Assembly: GCA_051819745.1 (NCBI GenBank)
Contig: JBNJGO010000008.1
Location: 1-35,478 of the forward strand
Reading direction: 5' to 3'
From: SKGA01 sp051819745
GTDB taxonomy: Archaea; Nanobdellota; Nanobdellia; Woesearchaeales; SKGA01
DNA: 35,478 nucleotides
The notes beneath the pieces were generated by a model. It was not told the origin of the DNA. It ran no database searches and saw only the letters and a list, made by a program, of their open reading frames with translations. A program made the translations under genes and the position numbers. Of the stretch, positions 10,251 through 16,550 are shown in pieces (positions within the stretch are counted from its first letter, which is position 1; the number at the start of each line of letters is the position of its first letter).

Positions 10251-10350
10251 NNNNNNNNNNNNNNNNNNNNNNNNNNNNNNNNNNNNNNNNNNNNNNNNNN
10301 NNNNNNNNNNNNNNNNNNNNNNNNNNNNNNNNNNNNNNNNNNNNNNNNNN
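10251..10350. other. Scaffold gap (100 N) within a T-run after tRNA-Arg
   Basis: Exactly 100 N flanked by four T on the left and seven T on the right. Unlike the gap at 4977 there is no informative overlap, so real sequence may be missing between the tRNA terminator and the ASCH gene, including that gene's promoter. Confidence 0.9.
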
Positions 10351-10360
10351 TTTTTTTATC

Positions 10361-10726
10361 ATGAAAGTATTGTCTGTAAAACAACCATTTGCCGAATTGA
10401 TTGTTTCAGGAAAGAAGTCAATTGAAATTAGATCCTGGAACACTACGTTTAGAGGAGAATTTTTACTTCATGTTTCAAAAAATCCTGTTATGACAGCAAT
10501 GAAAAGAAATGGTTTTTCAGATTTAGAAACTGGTGTGATTATTGGAAAGGTAACTTTGGTTGGTGTAAAAAAATATGTAGATGAATCTGATTTTAAGAAT
10601 GATCGAATTAAACATTTGGCAACAAGCGATTATGGTAAGTATGGTTTTATTCTAAAAAATCCTGTGAGATTTGAAAAATTGATTCCTGTAAAAGGGAAAT
10701 TAGGGTTTTGGAATTTTGATTTATGA
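10361..10726 (+). CDS. ASCH-domain protein
   Basis: A 121-residue single-domain protein starting at the ATG 11 bases after the gap. The N-terminus VKQPFAELIVSGKKSIEIRSW-like segment is the ASCH signature: a Q-P-F turn, then a helix with GKK and the E-x-R strand. A later GVIIGKVTLVGV strand and a terminal KGKLGFWNF strand complete the fold. ASCH domains are PUA-like RNA- or nucleotide-binding modules; some are cytidine-derivative hydrolases and others are proposed transcription or translation co-regulators. Which applies here cannot be decided. Four of the five Arg codons are AGA and the gene is more AT-rich than its neighbours, which may hint at different ancestry. The upstream region is lost in the gap, so the start is chosen only as the first Met matching the domain edge. 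Confidence 0.85.
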   Translation: MKVLSVKQPFAELIVSGKKSIEIRSWNTTFRGEFLLHVSKNPVMTAMKRNGFSDLETGVIIGKVTLVGVKKYVDESDFKNDRIKHLATSDYGKYGFILKNPVRFEKLIPVKGKLGFWNFDL

Positions 10727-10748
10727 TTAAAATACTATTTGGAGCACG

Positions 10749-10770
10749 TTTTAATACAAAAATTTATAAT
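10749..10770 (+). promoter_or_regulatory. Promoter of the AIM24-family gene (extended upstream element plus TATA)
   Basis: The element ttttaatacaaa directly precedes aatttataat, which includes a TATA box. The same ttttaatacaaa-N-attta arrangement occurs at 14180-14197 before another gene. An SD aggtga follows at 10814-10819. Confidence 0.55.
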
Positions 10771-10825
10771 ATATCTCTTTCTGAATAACTGTAATTATAT
10801 GTATTGTATTTTAAGGTGAACTATT

Positions 10826-11512
10826 ATGGTTAAATTTAAAATCCGGGGAAAAGATATGCCTATCTTAGATGTTGAACTTTCCAAAGATGAAAGTGTTTTT
10901 ACTGAAGCTGGTGGTATGGCTTGGATGAGTCCGAATATTTCTATGGATTCAAATGTTCGTGGTGGTCTTGGTAAAGGTATCGCTCGAATGTTTTCAGGAG
11001 AATCTCTTTTTATGGTAAATTATGCTTGTAAAAAAGGAAAAGGTGCTGTGAGTTTTTGTATGGAATCTCCTGGTCGTATTGTGGAATTCGATTTTAACAA
11101 GCGAGACGTGCCTATTATTTGTCAGCGTGACGCGTTCATGGTTGCTGAAGATACTGTTAAGCTATCAACTCATTTTACCAAACGCCTCGGAGCTGGTTTT
11201 TTTGGTGGTGAAGGTTTTTTCCTTCAAAAAATTGAAGGTTCTGGCAAGGCTTTTTTAGAACTTCCTGGTGAAATTACTGAGTATGATCTTAAAGAAGGTC
11301 AATCTCTAAAAGTTGATCCGGGTTATATTGGTGCTTTTGAAGAAGGTGTTTCTTATTCCATTGGTCGTGTGAAAGGTATTAAGAATATTTTTTTTGGTGG
11401 TGAAGGTCTTTTTCTAGCAACGCTTACCGGTCCTGGTAAGGTGTGGCTTCAAAGCATGCCGTTTCCAGTGTTTGCTCGAAAGATAACTCCTTACATTCCT
11501 AAAAAATCGTGA
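10826..11512 (+). CDS. AIM24 / TIGR00266-family protein
   Basis: A 228-residue soluble protein of the AIM24 family (Pfam AIM24; named after a yeast mitochondrial protein), a double-stranded beta-helix fold of two tandem repeats. Diagnostic segments are EAGGMAWM near residue 28, the GESLFMVNY strand, FFGGEGFFLQKIEGSGKAFL and the later GGEGLFLATLTGPGKVWLQ strand; these GGEG-x-F repeats define the family. The molecular function is unknown, and members occur in bacteria, archaea and mitochondria. The start has an SD aggtga six bases upstream. The stop overlaps the next gene's GTG as GTGA, so the membrane protein downstream is probably co-translated and may be its partner. Confidence 0.92.
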   Translation: MVKFKIRGKDMPILDVELSKDESVFTEAGGMAWMSPNISMDSNVRGGLGKGIARMFSGESLFMVNYACKKGKGAVSFCMESPGRIVEFDFNKRDVPIICQRDAFMVAEDTVKLSTHFTKRLGAGFFGGEGFFLQKIEGSGKAFLELPGEITEYDLKEGQSLKVDPGYIGAFEEGVSYSIGRVKGIKNIFFGGEGLFLATLTGPGKVWLQSMPFPVFARKITPYIPKKS

Positions 11513-11829
11513 ACTTGAAAAACATGAAATTACAACATCTGTTTCGGAAAGTGAAGGATTCTACTCTTTTGCGTTTTGTCTTTGGTTTGGCGATTTTTTT
11601 TATTCTTCTTGGACTAATCGCGAGTATTATTGTGGCTTTACTTCCTATTATTGTTTCTGGAGCTATTTTTATCGGATTGATTATCTTGTTTGCTTTGGGT
11701 GTTGTTATGGTTTTAGGATTATTTACTGCTATTTGGTATGTGTCAAGAAAAGAACCTCCTTTATCGTCCGGTATACAAAGCGATAATAAAGAAGATAACT
11801 ATACTTTATCTCAATCAAAAAGCAGGTGA
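11509..11829 (+). CDS. Small membrane protein coupled to the AIM24 gene
   Basis: A 106-residue protein with a basic, amphipathic N-terminus and two or three hydrophobic helices (about residues 22-80), followed by a hydrophilic Ser/Asn-rich C-terminal tail of about 25 residues. It has no recognised family. The GTG start at 11509 overlaps the upstream stop by four bases (GTGA); the ATG at 11524 is an alternative that would lose coupling. The tight linkage suggests joint function with the AIM24 protein, but that is inference only. A T-rich tract follows the stop. Confidence 0.7.
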   Translation: MNLKNMKLQHLFRKVKDSTLLRFVFGLAIFFILLGLIASIIVALLPIIVSGAIFIGLIILFALGVVMVLGLFTAIWYVSRKEPPLSSGIQSDNKEDNYTLSQSKSR

Positions 11830-11848
11830 TTTTTTTCTTCTTTCTCCT

Positions 11849-12022
11849 TTAATTTTCTCGAGTGTATCCTTGCATGAATAAAGCTTCGTCAGCGCTGAGT
11901 TCATCGTCTTCAAGTAGTTCTTGGACGAATTGCTCGTCATAGATTGTTTTCTTATATTCTTTTAAGTCGTTTGGATTGTACTTAGAAGTATCTAAATCAA
12001 AGTTAGTTGTTGTTTTTATCAT
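11849..12022 (-). CDS. 57-residue acidic small protein
   Basis: Short gene on the minus strand. It starts at ATG 12022, preceded by an excellent SD GAGGTGA (minus strand, 12027-12033), and ends at TAA 11849. The product has a Lys/Tyr-rich first half and an acidic second half with the segment LEDDELSADEALFMQGY, reminiscent of short acidic tails seen in other DPANN proteins (memory, not searched). There is no signal peptide or membrane segment. It lies downstream of hsp20 on the same strand with 82 bases between, including a T-rich terminator and its own AT-rich promoter-like sequence. It is convergent with the membrane protein at 11509. Function unknown. Confidence 0.7.
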   Translation of the reverse strand: MIKTTTNFDLDTSKYNPNDLKEYKKTIYDEQFVQELLEDDELSADEALFMQGYTREN

Positions 12023-12069
12023 CTGTTCACCTCACCCGTATATTATATGTTGGAATACTAAAAAATATA

Positions 12070-12092
12070 GTAAAATAATAAAAATAAAAAAT
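12070..12092 (-). terminator. T-rich terminator after hsp20
   Basis: Read on the minus strand just past the hsp20 stop, the sequence is a run of T-rich blocks separated by single A bases, typical of archaeal oligo-T termination. No stem-loop is needed or seen. Confidence 0.45.
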
Positions 12093-12104
12093 CTAGTTTG
12101 TTTT

Positions 12105-12560
12105 TTATTTTACTTCAATTCGTTTCGTGTTTTCATCCACTTCTTTTTTTGGAATTGTCATCTCAAGGACGCCGTCTTTATAGCTTGCATCGATGTTATC
12201 GGTGTCTGCGTTTTGTGGTAGTGGGAATTGTCTGTAATATCCACTATAACTTCGTTCGCAACGGTAGTATCCTTTCTTATCTTCTTCCTTTTTATTTTCT
12301 TTTTCTACACTTACTTCAACACCATTATCGTTAACGTTGATGTTGATGTCTTTTTTGTTTACACCTGGTAATTCAACTTGCGCCCGAATCGTATTATTTT
12401 CTTCCCACATGTCTGTCAGTGGTCGTCTTGTCGAAATTTTTGTTGGCGTGTTTGTATTTCCTTCAAGAAGTGGTGTTCTGTTTGTTGGATCAGTTATTGA
12501 TGAGAATAACTCATCCATTTCTTTGTGCATTCTTTCAAATTCATCCCATAATGTTCTCAT
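12105..12560 (-). CDS. hsp20: Small heat shock protein, Hsp20 / alpha-crystallin family
   Basis: A 151-residue ATP-independent holdase chaperone that oligomerises and binds unfolding proteins. The N-terminal helix (residues 1-25) contains WDEFERMHKEMDELF, typical of archaeal Hsp20. The alpha-crystallin domain starts near residue 45 (PLTDMWEENN, then AQVELPGVNKKDI) and ends with the signature A-x3-DGVLEMTIPK near residue 128. A C-terminal Ile-Glu-Val stands in for the I-x-I tail motif. The SD GAGGTGG (minus strand, 12567-12573) fixes the start. The upstream region carries an inverted repeat that may be a heat-shock operator. Confidence 0.95.
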   Translation of the reverse strand: MRTLWDEFERMHKEMDELFSSITDPTNRTPLLEGNTNTPTKISTRRPLTDMWEENNTIRAQVELPGVNKKDININVNDNGVEVSVEKENKKEEDKKGYYRCERSYSGYYRQFPLPQNADTDNIDASYKDGVLEMTIPKKEVDENTKRIEVK

Positions 12561-12593
12561 ATATTTCCACCTCGTTGTTTTTATTTAAACTTT

Positions 12594-12610
12594 GTTGACT
12601 TCAAATCAAC
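12594..12610. promoter_or_regulatory. Inverted repeat upstream of hsp20 (possible operator)
   Basis: GTTGA-N7-TCAAC, extended to six paired bases with flanking T and A. Two TATA-like elements are available to hsp20 on the minus strand. From the one at 12624-12636, transcription would start near 12603, placing the repeat over the start site and leaving the SD in the leader. From the one at 12581-12590 the transcript would be nearly leaderless. The first reading fits a repressor-type operator, as known for archaeal heat-shock genes controlled by Phr, although the sequence is not recognisably the Phr site. Confidence 0.45.
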
Positions 12611-12696
12611 ATAAGATACACTACTATATAAATTTTGTGGTTTTTAATCTTTTTTACACATTTTTTCTTCTTTGTATTGATTCGAAAAAGAAAAGA

Positions 12697-12706
12697 TTTA
12701 TAAATA
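12697..12706 (+). promoter_or_regulatory. TATA box for the 258-residue gene
   Basis: The element tttataaata implies a start site near 12728-12732. That lies downstream of the first Met codons of the longer open frame and so supports initiation at 12748, which has a weak SD (ttggtgg) upstream. Confidence 0.55.
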
Positions 12707-12747
12707 AATATTTTATCTACTGTTTTGTAGTTTATTTGGTGGTACTG

Positions 12748-13524
12748 ATGGTGTCTCGAATTTTTCCCAAACAGAAAAAAAATACTTCTTTATCTAAAGA
12801 GTTAAAAAAAGAAATACAACAAAAAATCAACCAAGGCCAAGCGAATACTGTTCTTTTAGGAGATCATTTTTCCCTTTCTCAATCTCATGATCGGATTGTT
12901 TTCCCTGACGACATCAACCAAAAAGAAGTATCTTTTCCATCCCTGCAGTTTCTTGTCCAGTCTGATTCAAATTATTCTTCTGAAGATGTCTCTTCGTTTC
13001 GTAATTATTCATATGATGTTGGTTTCACTTTCAAGAAATTTGTCAGTTTTTCATCAAACTTTAATCTTCGAAAAGTAAATGGAGGTCTTCCACGACTCAA
13101 AAATGTCTTACGTAATTTAGAAGAGAATGTCGCGTTTTATGACTGTTATCCTTCAGTTCCATTTTTCGAACCTCATATTGATAATTATAGTATTGTTCCT
13201 TTAGGAATATTCAGAAAAAAAGATTCTACCTTGGATGCTAGTGGTTATGTTATGCTTGCGAATCTTTCACGATCAAAATCATTGGTTTATGCTGACGCGC
13301 TTGTTTCATTATCTTCTCCTTTAGGTTATGGTGAAGATTTATTGAATCGTTTTGGAGAAGGTAATACGAATCCTGAGGATATATATTCTGTTCTTGAAAC
13401 GTCTTCAGGAGTCAAAGGATATTTTCTTAAAGAATTATCTAGACGACAAAATAAACTGAATTCATTTGCAAAAGAACTGGGTGTTTCTTCCGATGAGACT
13501 CGTCTGTATTTGAACATAAAATGA
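12748..13524 (+). CDS. Unrecognised 258-residue protein
   Basis: The start is placed at ATG 12748 because the open frame upstream of it encodes Phe/Tyr-rich sequence from AT-rich promoter DNA and because the TATA box at 12697-12706 lies inside that upstream part. The product has a basic N-terminus with a KELKKEIQQKINQGQAN helix, a mixed alpha/beta body with segments such as NLRKVNGGLPRLKNVLRNLEE, and a C-terminal helix-rich end (LKELSRRQNKLNSFAKELGV). There is no membrane segment or signal peptide. I do not recognise the family. It is convergent with the receiver gene, only 11 bases apart. Confidence 0.75.
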   Translation: MVSRIFPKQKKNTSLSKELKKEIQQKINQGQANTVLLGDHFSLSQSHDRIVFPDDINQKEVSFPSLQFLVQSDSNYSSEDVSSFRNYSYDVGFTFKKFVSFSSNFNLRKVNGGLPRLKNVLRNLEENVAFYDCYPSVPFFEPHIDNYSIVPLGIFRKKDSTLDASGYVMLANLSRSKSLVYADALVSLSSPLGYGEDLLNRFGEGNTNPEDIYSVLETSSGVKGYFLKELSRRQNKLNSFAKELGVSSDETRLYLNIK

Positions 13525-13535
13525 TTATTTTACTT

Positions 13536-14084
13536 TTATGATGTATGTTGTTGATTATAGGTGTATTCTAGAATTTTTGCAACATAATTTCCTTTTTTTT
13601 CGAATGTTTGCCGTCCCGTATGTTTAATAATTTCTTCATCGTCAGGACTGATTGTTCCTGTCATGTATACAAGAGTACTTATGTCTGTTTCTTTTTTTGC
13701 TTCTTCTAATTGTTTTTTTGCAAGAGAAAATGTTATATTTGTTCTATCCATGCCTTCTTTGCAGAATGTATCTTTTACTTTTTGTTTTACTGTTTGTTTG
13801 TATTTTTCTTCAATGAATCGGTAAAGGTGTTGTGCTGCTTTCGGATGGTCTTTAGTTCCAAATTTCATATCCGAAATGATTACTCCAGGCATCTTGTTTT
13901 CTTTGTTCGCGTATTCTTTGAACTTTTTTGGAGCTTCGTATGTTTTGATGTCTGCAGAGGGTTGTTGTTTTTGAACCATTTTTTTTACGTACATTCTGAC
14001 AAGGTCGTCATCTTCGATAATGGCTATTGAACTATAATTTATATGATCTTGTTCTTGTGATAGTTCAGAAATTATTTTTGTCAT
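13536..14084 (-). CDS. Stand-alone response-regulator receiver with a ~40-residue insertion
   Basis: A 182-residue CheY-like protein. The acidic cluster is E24-D25-D26 after a hydrophobic strand (SSIAIIEDD), the phosphoacceptor is D72 (VIISDMKFG), the switch Thr is T142 (LVYMTGT) and the conserved Lys is K163 or K164 (FEKKG). The T-to-Lys spacing (21-22) is normal, but D-to-T is 70 residues against about 30 in CheY, so roughly 40 extra residues (about 78-130, charged and Lys/Glu-rich) sit between strands 3 and 4. There is no output domain. No histidine kinase lies in the window, so its partner is elsewhere, or it is a kinase-independent signalling module. A TATA box about 30 bases upstream implies a nearly leaderless transcript. 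Confidence 0.8.
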   Translation of the reverse strand: MTKIISELSQEQDHINYSSIAIIEDDDLVRMYVKKMVQKQQPSADIKTYEAPKKFKEYANKENKMPGVIISDMKFGTKDHPKAAQHLYRFIEEKYKQTVKQKVKDTFCKEGMDRTNITFSLAKKQLEEAKKETDISTLVYMTGTISPDDEEIIKHTGRQTFEKKGNYVAKILEYTYNQQHTS

Positions 14085-14108
14085 TGTGATGAGGTGAAAA
14101 TTATTTTG

Positions 14109-14121
14109 TTTATAAATATTT
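14109..14121 (-). promoter_or_regulatory. TATA box for the receiver gene
   Basis: On the minus strand aaatatttataaa is centred about 30 bases before the ATG at 14084. No SD precedes that ATG, consistent with a leaderless or nearly leaderless mRNA. Confidence 0.55.
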
Positions 14122-14179
14122 ATGTTTTTAACATATCGTGTTGCATTTATTTTATTGCTTTATTTACGATTCTGACGTG

Positions 14180-14202
14180 TTTTAATACAAACATTTAAAA
14201 AG
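14180..14202 (+). promoter_or_regulatory. Promoter of the coiled-coil membrane protein gene
   Basis: ttttaatacaaacattta followed by aaaag; the same upstream element as at 10749-10766. The SD gaggt at 14246-14250 lies seven bases before the ATG at 14258. Confidence 0.5.
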
Positions 14203-14257
14203 GAGTGTTTTGATATAAAAAGTAGTATGTGTAATACTGTGTTGTGAGGTTATCTAT

Positions 14258-15922
14258 ATGAAACGATCATTGCTTTATATCTTCGCCCTTATATTATCTA
14301 TCCCTTCTGTTTTTGCTCTTGAGCATAGCGTTGCGGGTGATTTGAATCAATTCGTTCAAGGTATTTCTTCCTTATTTCATGGAAATACGAACGCCTTTGT
14401 TGATGGGCTTATCGGACTTCTTCCCTTAATAGGTCTGTTCATGATTGTTTTTGGTTTAACCTTTTTTCTCACAAGAATTACCGTCTTTAGAAAAGATGAT
14501 CAGTCAAAATATGCGAAGATGGTTGCTGTAGGTATTGCTCTTATTGGAATAGTTCAACAAGCAGTATATAATGTTGTTTTAGGTATGAGCAGGACCTTTC
14601 TCATTCTCGCCTTCATATTCTTAATCGTTATGATGGCAATAATGTATATCAATATCTCTCGACGAAATCATTATGATGTGCTCAAGGAAACTAATGATGC
14701 TAAAAAAGCAGAAATTGAATCAACAAAGGCAATGAAGTCTGCAAAAGATGATCTTGAAAAAGATAAGAAATACTACACAAAAACCAAAAGTGAACTTGCA
14801 AAACTCGATGCTGATCTCAAAGACATGAAAAAACTTGGTTCTGATGAGCTTAAAGCTGTAGACAGACTCATCGATTTAGTCACTAGAGCGCACAGTGCAG
14901 TTGCTGAAGGATCTGGAGATAAGATCCACAAGTATGCTAAAACTCTCAACGCAGGAATTGCTGGTCTCACGACAAAAATGAATCATGAGCACAAGCATCT
15001 TCATCGACTCGATCACCTTCTTAGTGATGTTCAACGAATAACAAGACGGTGGGGTAAAGATGAAAAAGACGAAGAAGATGAAACAAAACAATTACAAAAA
15101 GTATATAATTATTATAATCATCTTCATGGTGGTGGAAAGCTTCGAAAAGACCTTTCTAAATTCAAATCAGATATTACTGGAATAAAAGACAATCTTCGAG
15201 AAATACATAATGGTCTTCAAAAAGCACGGCACTTAGAACATCGTCTTGATGAACACAAAAAGAAATTTGACGAGCATGACATCAAGAAAAAACATTCCTT
15301 GGCTGAAGAAACTAGAAATGCTATTGCCGATAATGATTTCAAGACTGCACATTCAAAACTCGATAATCTTCGATATACTATACAACATCAACGACAATTA
15401 TTCTCTGAACTTCATGATGAAGAGCAAGAACTAAAACGATTATTCAGTTTCATCGAAAAGCATGAACGAGAAGTTATGCATCAAATAAAACATTTAGTGA
15501 CTGTAGAAAGTCATGTTGCTGGTGATGAGAAGGATAAAATCAACAAGAAAATAACTAAAGAAATAAAAGGTGTTGCTAATGTCATCAAGACAATTGTTGG
15601 TGCTACAAGTCCTACTGACTCTCTTTCAAGACATTTACTCAATGATGCTAACCGATTATCAGGGATTTCTGATGATTCTAAAGTCTCAAAGTCCGAAGTT
15701 ACTCTTCTTGAATCAGTCTTATCTCGTTTACATGAGTTATATAAGAAAAAATCAGAATTGCTCGAAAATACGTATAAAACGGAATTATCTGGACGAAGCT
15801 TGTCTCGAACAATTTCCGAATCAGATATTTCCAAGGCACATAGTTTCTCCTTATTTTATCAAAATATTAAAGAGAAGGTTGAAGAAATTAAAAAGCAATT
15901 TGACAAGCTCAACAATTTATAA
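14258..15922 (+). CDS. Membrane-anchored coiled-coil protein with signal peptide
   Basis: A 554-residue protein. A cleavable signal peptide (residues 1-20, ending VFA) is followed by a short segment, then three hydrophobic helices (about 45-70, 82-104 and 108-130). From residue 135 the protein is almost wholly charged and helical, with long heptad-like stretches to the C-terminus. The part around 240-385 is unusually His-rich (HEHKHLHRLDHLL, HNGLQKARHLEHRLDEH), and the C-terminal 100 residues are Lys/Glu-rich. Membrane topology puts the coiled coil on the cytoplasmic side if all three helices cross after signal cleavage. No family is recognised; its size and shape suggest a scaffold or tether, possibly with metal-binding His clusters. 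It is transcribed toward sepF, but sepF has its own promoter. Confidence 0.8.
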   Translation: MKRSLLYIFALILSIPSVFALEHSVAGDLNQFVQGISSLFHGNTNAFVDGLIGLLPLIGLFMIVFGLTFFLTRITVFRKDDQSKYAKMVAVGIALIGIVQQAVYNVVLGMSRTFLILAFIFLIVMMAIMYINISRRNHYDVLKETNDAKKAEIESTKAMKSAKDDLEKDKKYYTKTKSELAKLDADLKDMKKLGSDELKAVDRLIDLVTRAHSAVAEGSGDKIHKYAKTLNAGIAGLTTKMNHEHKHLHRLDHLLSDVQRITRRWGKDEKDEEDETKQLQKVYNYYNHLHGGGKLRKDLSKFKSDITGIKDNLREIHNGLQKARHLEHRLDEHKKKFDEHDIKKKHSLAEETRNAIADNDFKTAHSKLDNLRYTIQHQRQLFSELHDEEQELKRLFSFIEKHEREVMHQIKHLVTVESHVAGDEKDKINKKITKEIKGVANVIKTIVGATSPTDSLSRHLLNDANRLSGISDDSKVSKSEVTLLESVLSRLHELYKKKSELLENTYKTELSGRSLSRTISESDISKAHSFSLFYQNIKEKVEEIKKQFDKLNNL

Positions 15923-15965
15923 TGTTGTTTTTATTTTACAATTTAGTAGTGGTTTGAATCCAAAC

Positions 15966-15975
15966 ATTTATAAAT
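15966..15975 (+). promoter_or_regulatory. TATA box upstream of the leader ORF and sepF
   Basis: atttataaat predicts a start site around 15995-16003, immediately before the ATG of the 26-codon ORF at 16004. Confidence 0.6.
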
Positions 15976-16003
15976 AATACTTTTGTCAGTATACGTGTGT
16001 CCA

Positions 16004-16084
16004 ATGGTTATTGTGGCTGTTGCGATAACAATAATTGATGCTACAGCGAATATATATGAATCTATGGAGGGTGTTAGATGGTAA
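16004..16084 (+). CDS. 26-residue hydrophobic leader ORF overlapping the sepF start
   Basis: The ATG at 16004 lies a few bases after the predicted transcription start and opens a 26-codon frame ending in TAA at 16082-16084. The stop region overlaps the sepF ATG (16078) by seven bases. The first 16 residues are hydrophobic (MVIVAVAITII), then Ala, Asn, Ile, Tyr and an acidic end. The sepF SD GGAGG (16066-16070) lies within this ORF, so ribosomes translating it would finish right at the sepF start. It may be a leader peptide, a tiny membrane protein, or chance. Conservation is untested. Confidence 0.35.
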   Translation: MVIVAVAITIIDATANIYESMEGVRW

Positions 16085-16470
16085 AAAACTTCTTTTCAAG
16101 GAAAAAAGACGATTTTGATCAAGAAGATCAATTAGAATCTCAAGATTATGTTGAGTTAAATACTGGTTCAACAAAAGATCCCGAACAGAAAATGCTTGTT
16201 CGACCTTTTGTTATAGATGATTTTGCAGATGTCAAACCTATACTTGATGTCTTAAGGGAATCATACACTATTGCGTTAATCAACATCAAACCACTTAAAG
16301 AAAAAGATCTTCTTGAATTAAAAAGAGCTATAAACAAACTAAAAAAGACTTGTGAAGCTATTGAAGGAGATATCGCTGGTTTTGGCGAAGATTATATTGT
16401 TATAACTCCTCATTTTGCAGAAATCTATCGTGGTACTGGTGGGGCAACTTCACCTGATATTGATGAATAG
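16078..16470 (+). CDS. sepF: Cell division protein SepF
   Basis: A 130-residue protein. The first residues (MVKNFFSRKK) form the basic amphipathic helix that targets SepF to the membrane. An acidic linker (residues 11-38) follows, then the SepF/DUF552 core (about 40-120) with VRPFVIDDFADVKPILDVL, IALINIKPL, a long Lys-rich helix, and the terminal strand pattern DYIVITPHFAEIY. In archaea SepF dimers anchor FtsZ to the membrane at the division site. It is preceded by a strong SD (GGAGG, 16066-16070). No ftsZ lies in this window. It probably forms its own transcription unit with the 26-codon leader ORF. Confidence 0.93.
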   Translation: MVKNFFSRKKDDFDQEDQLESQDYVELNTGSTKDPEQKMLVRPFVIDDFADVKPILDVLRESYTIALINIKPLKEKDLLELKRAINKLKKTCEAIEGDIAGFGEDYIVITPHFAEIYRGTGGATSPDIDE

Positions 16471-16550
16471 AATACTTTTTCTTTTTGATTTTATTTTTTA
16501 TTCTGAACAATTTTAATAAGAATTTTTTTTGTAATTTCTTCTCTAGAAAT

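Noticed and set aside
12592..12747. N-terminal extension of the 258-residue gene
   Set aside because: The extension covers a TATA box and the AT-rich hsp20 divergent region, and encodes Phe/Tyr/Lys-rich sequence unlike the rest of the protein.
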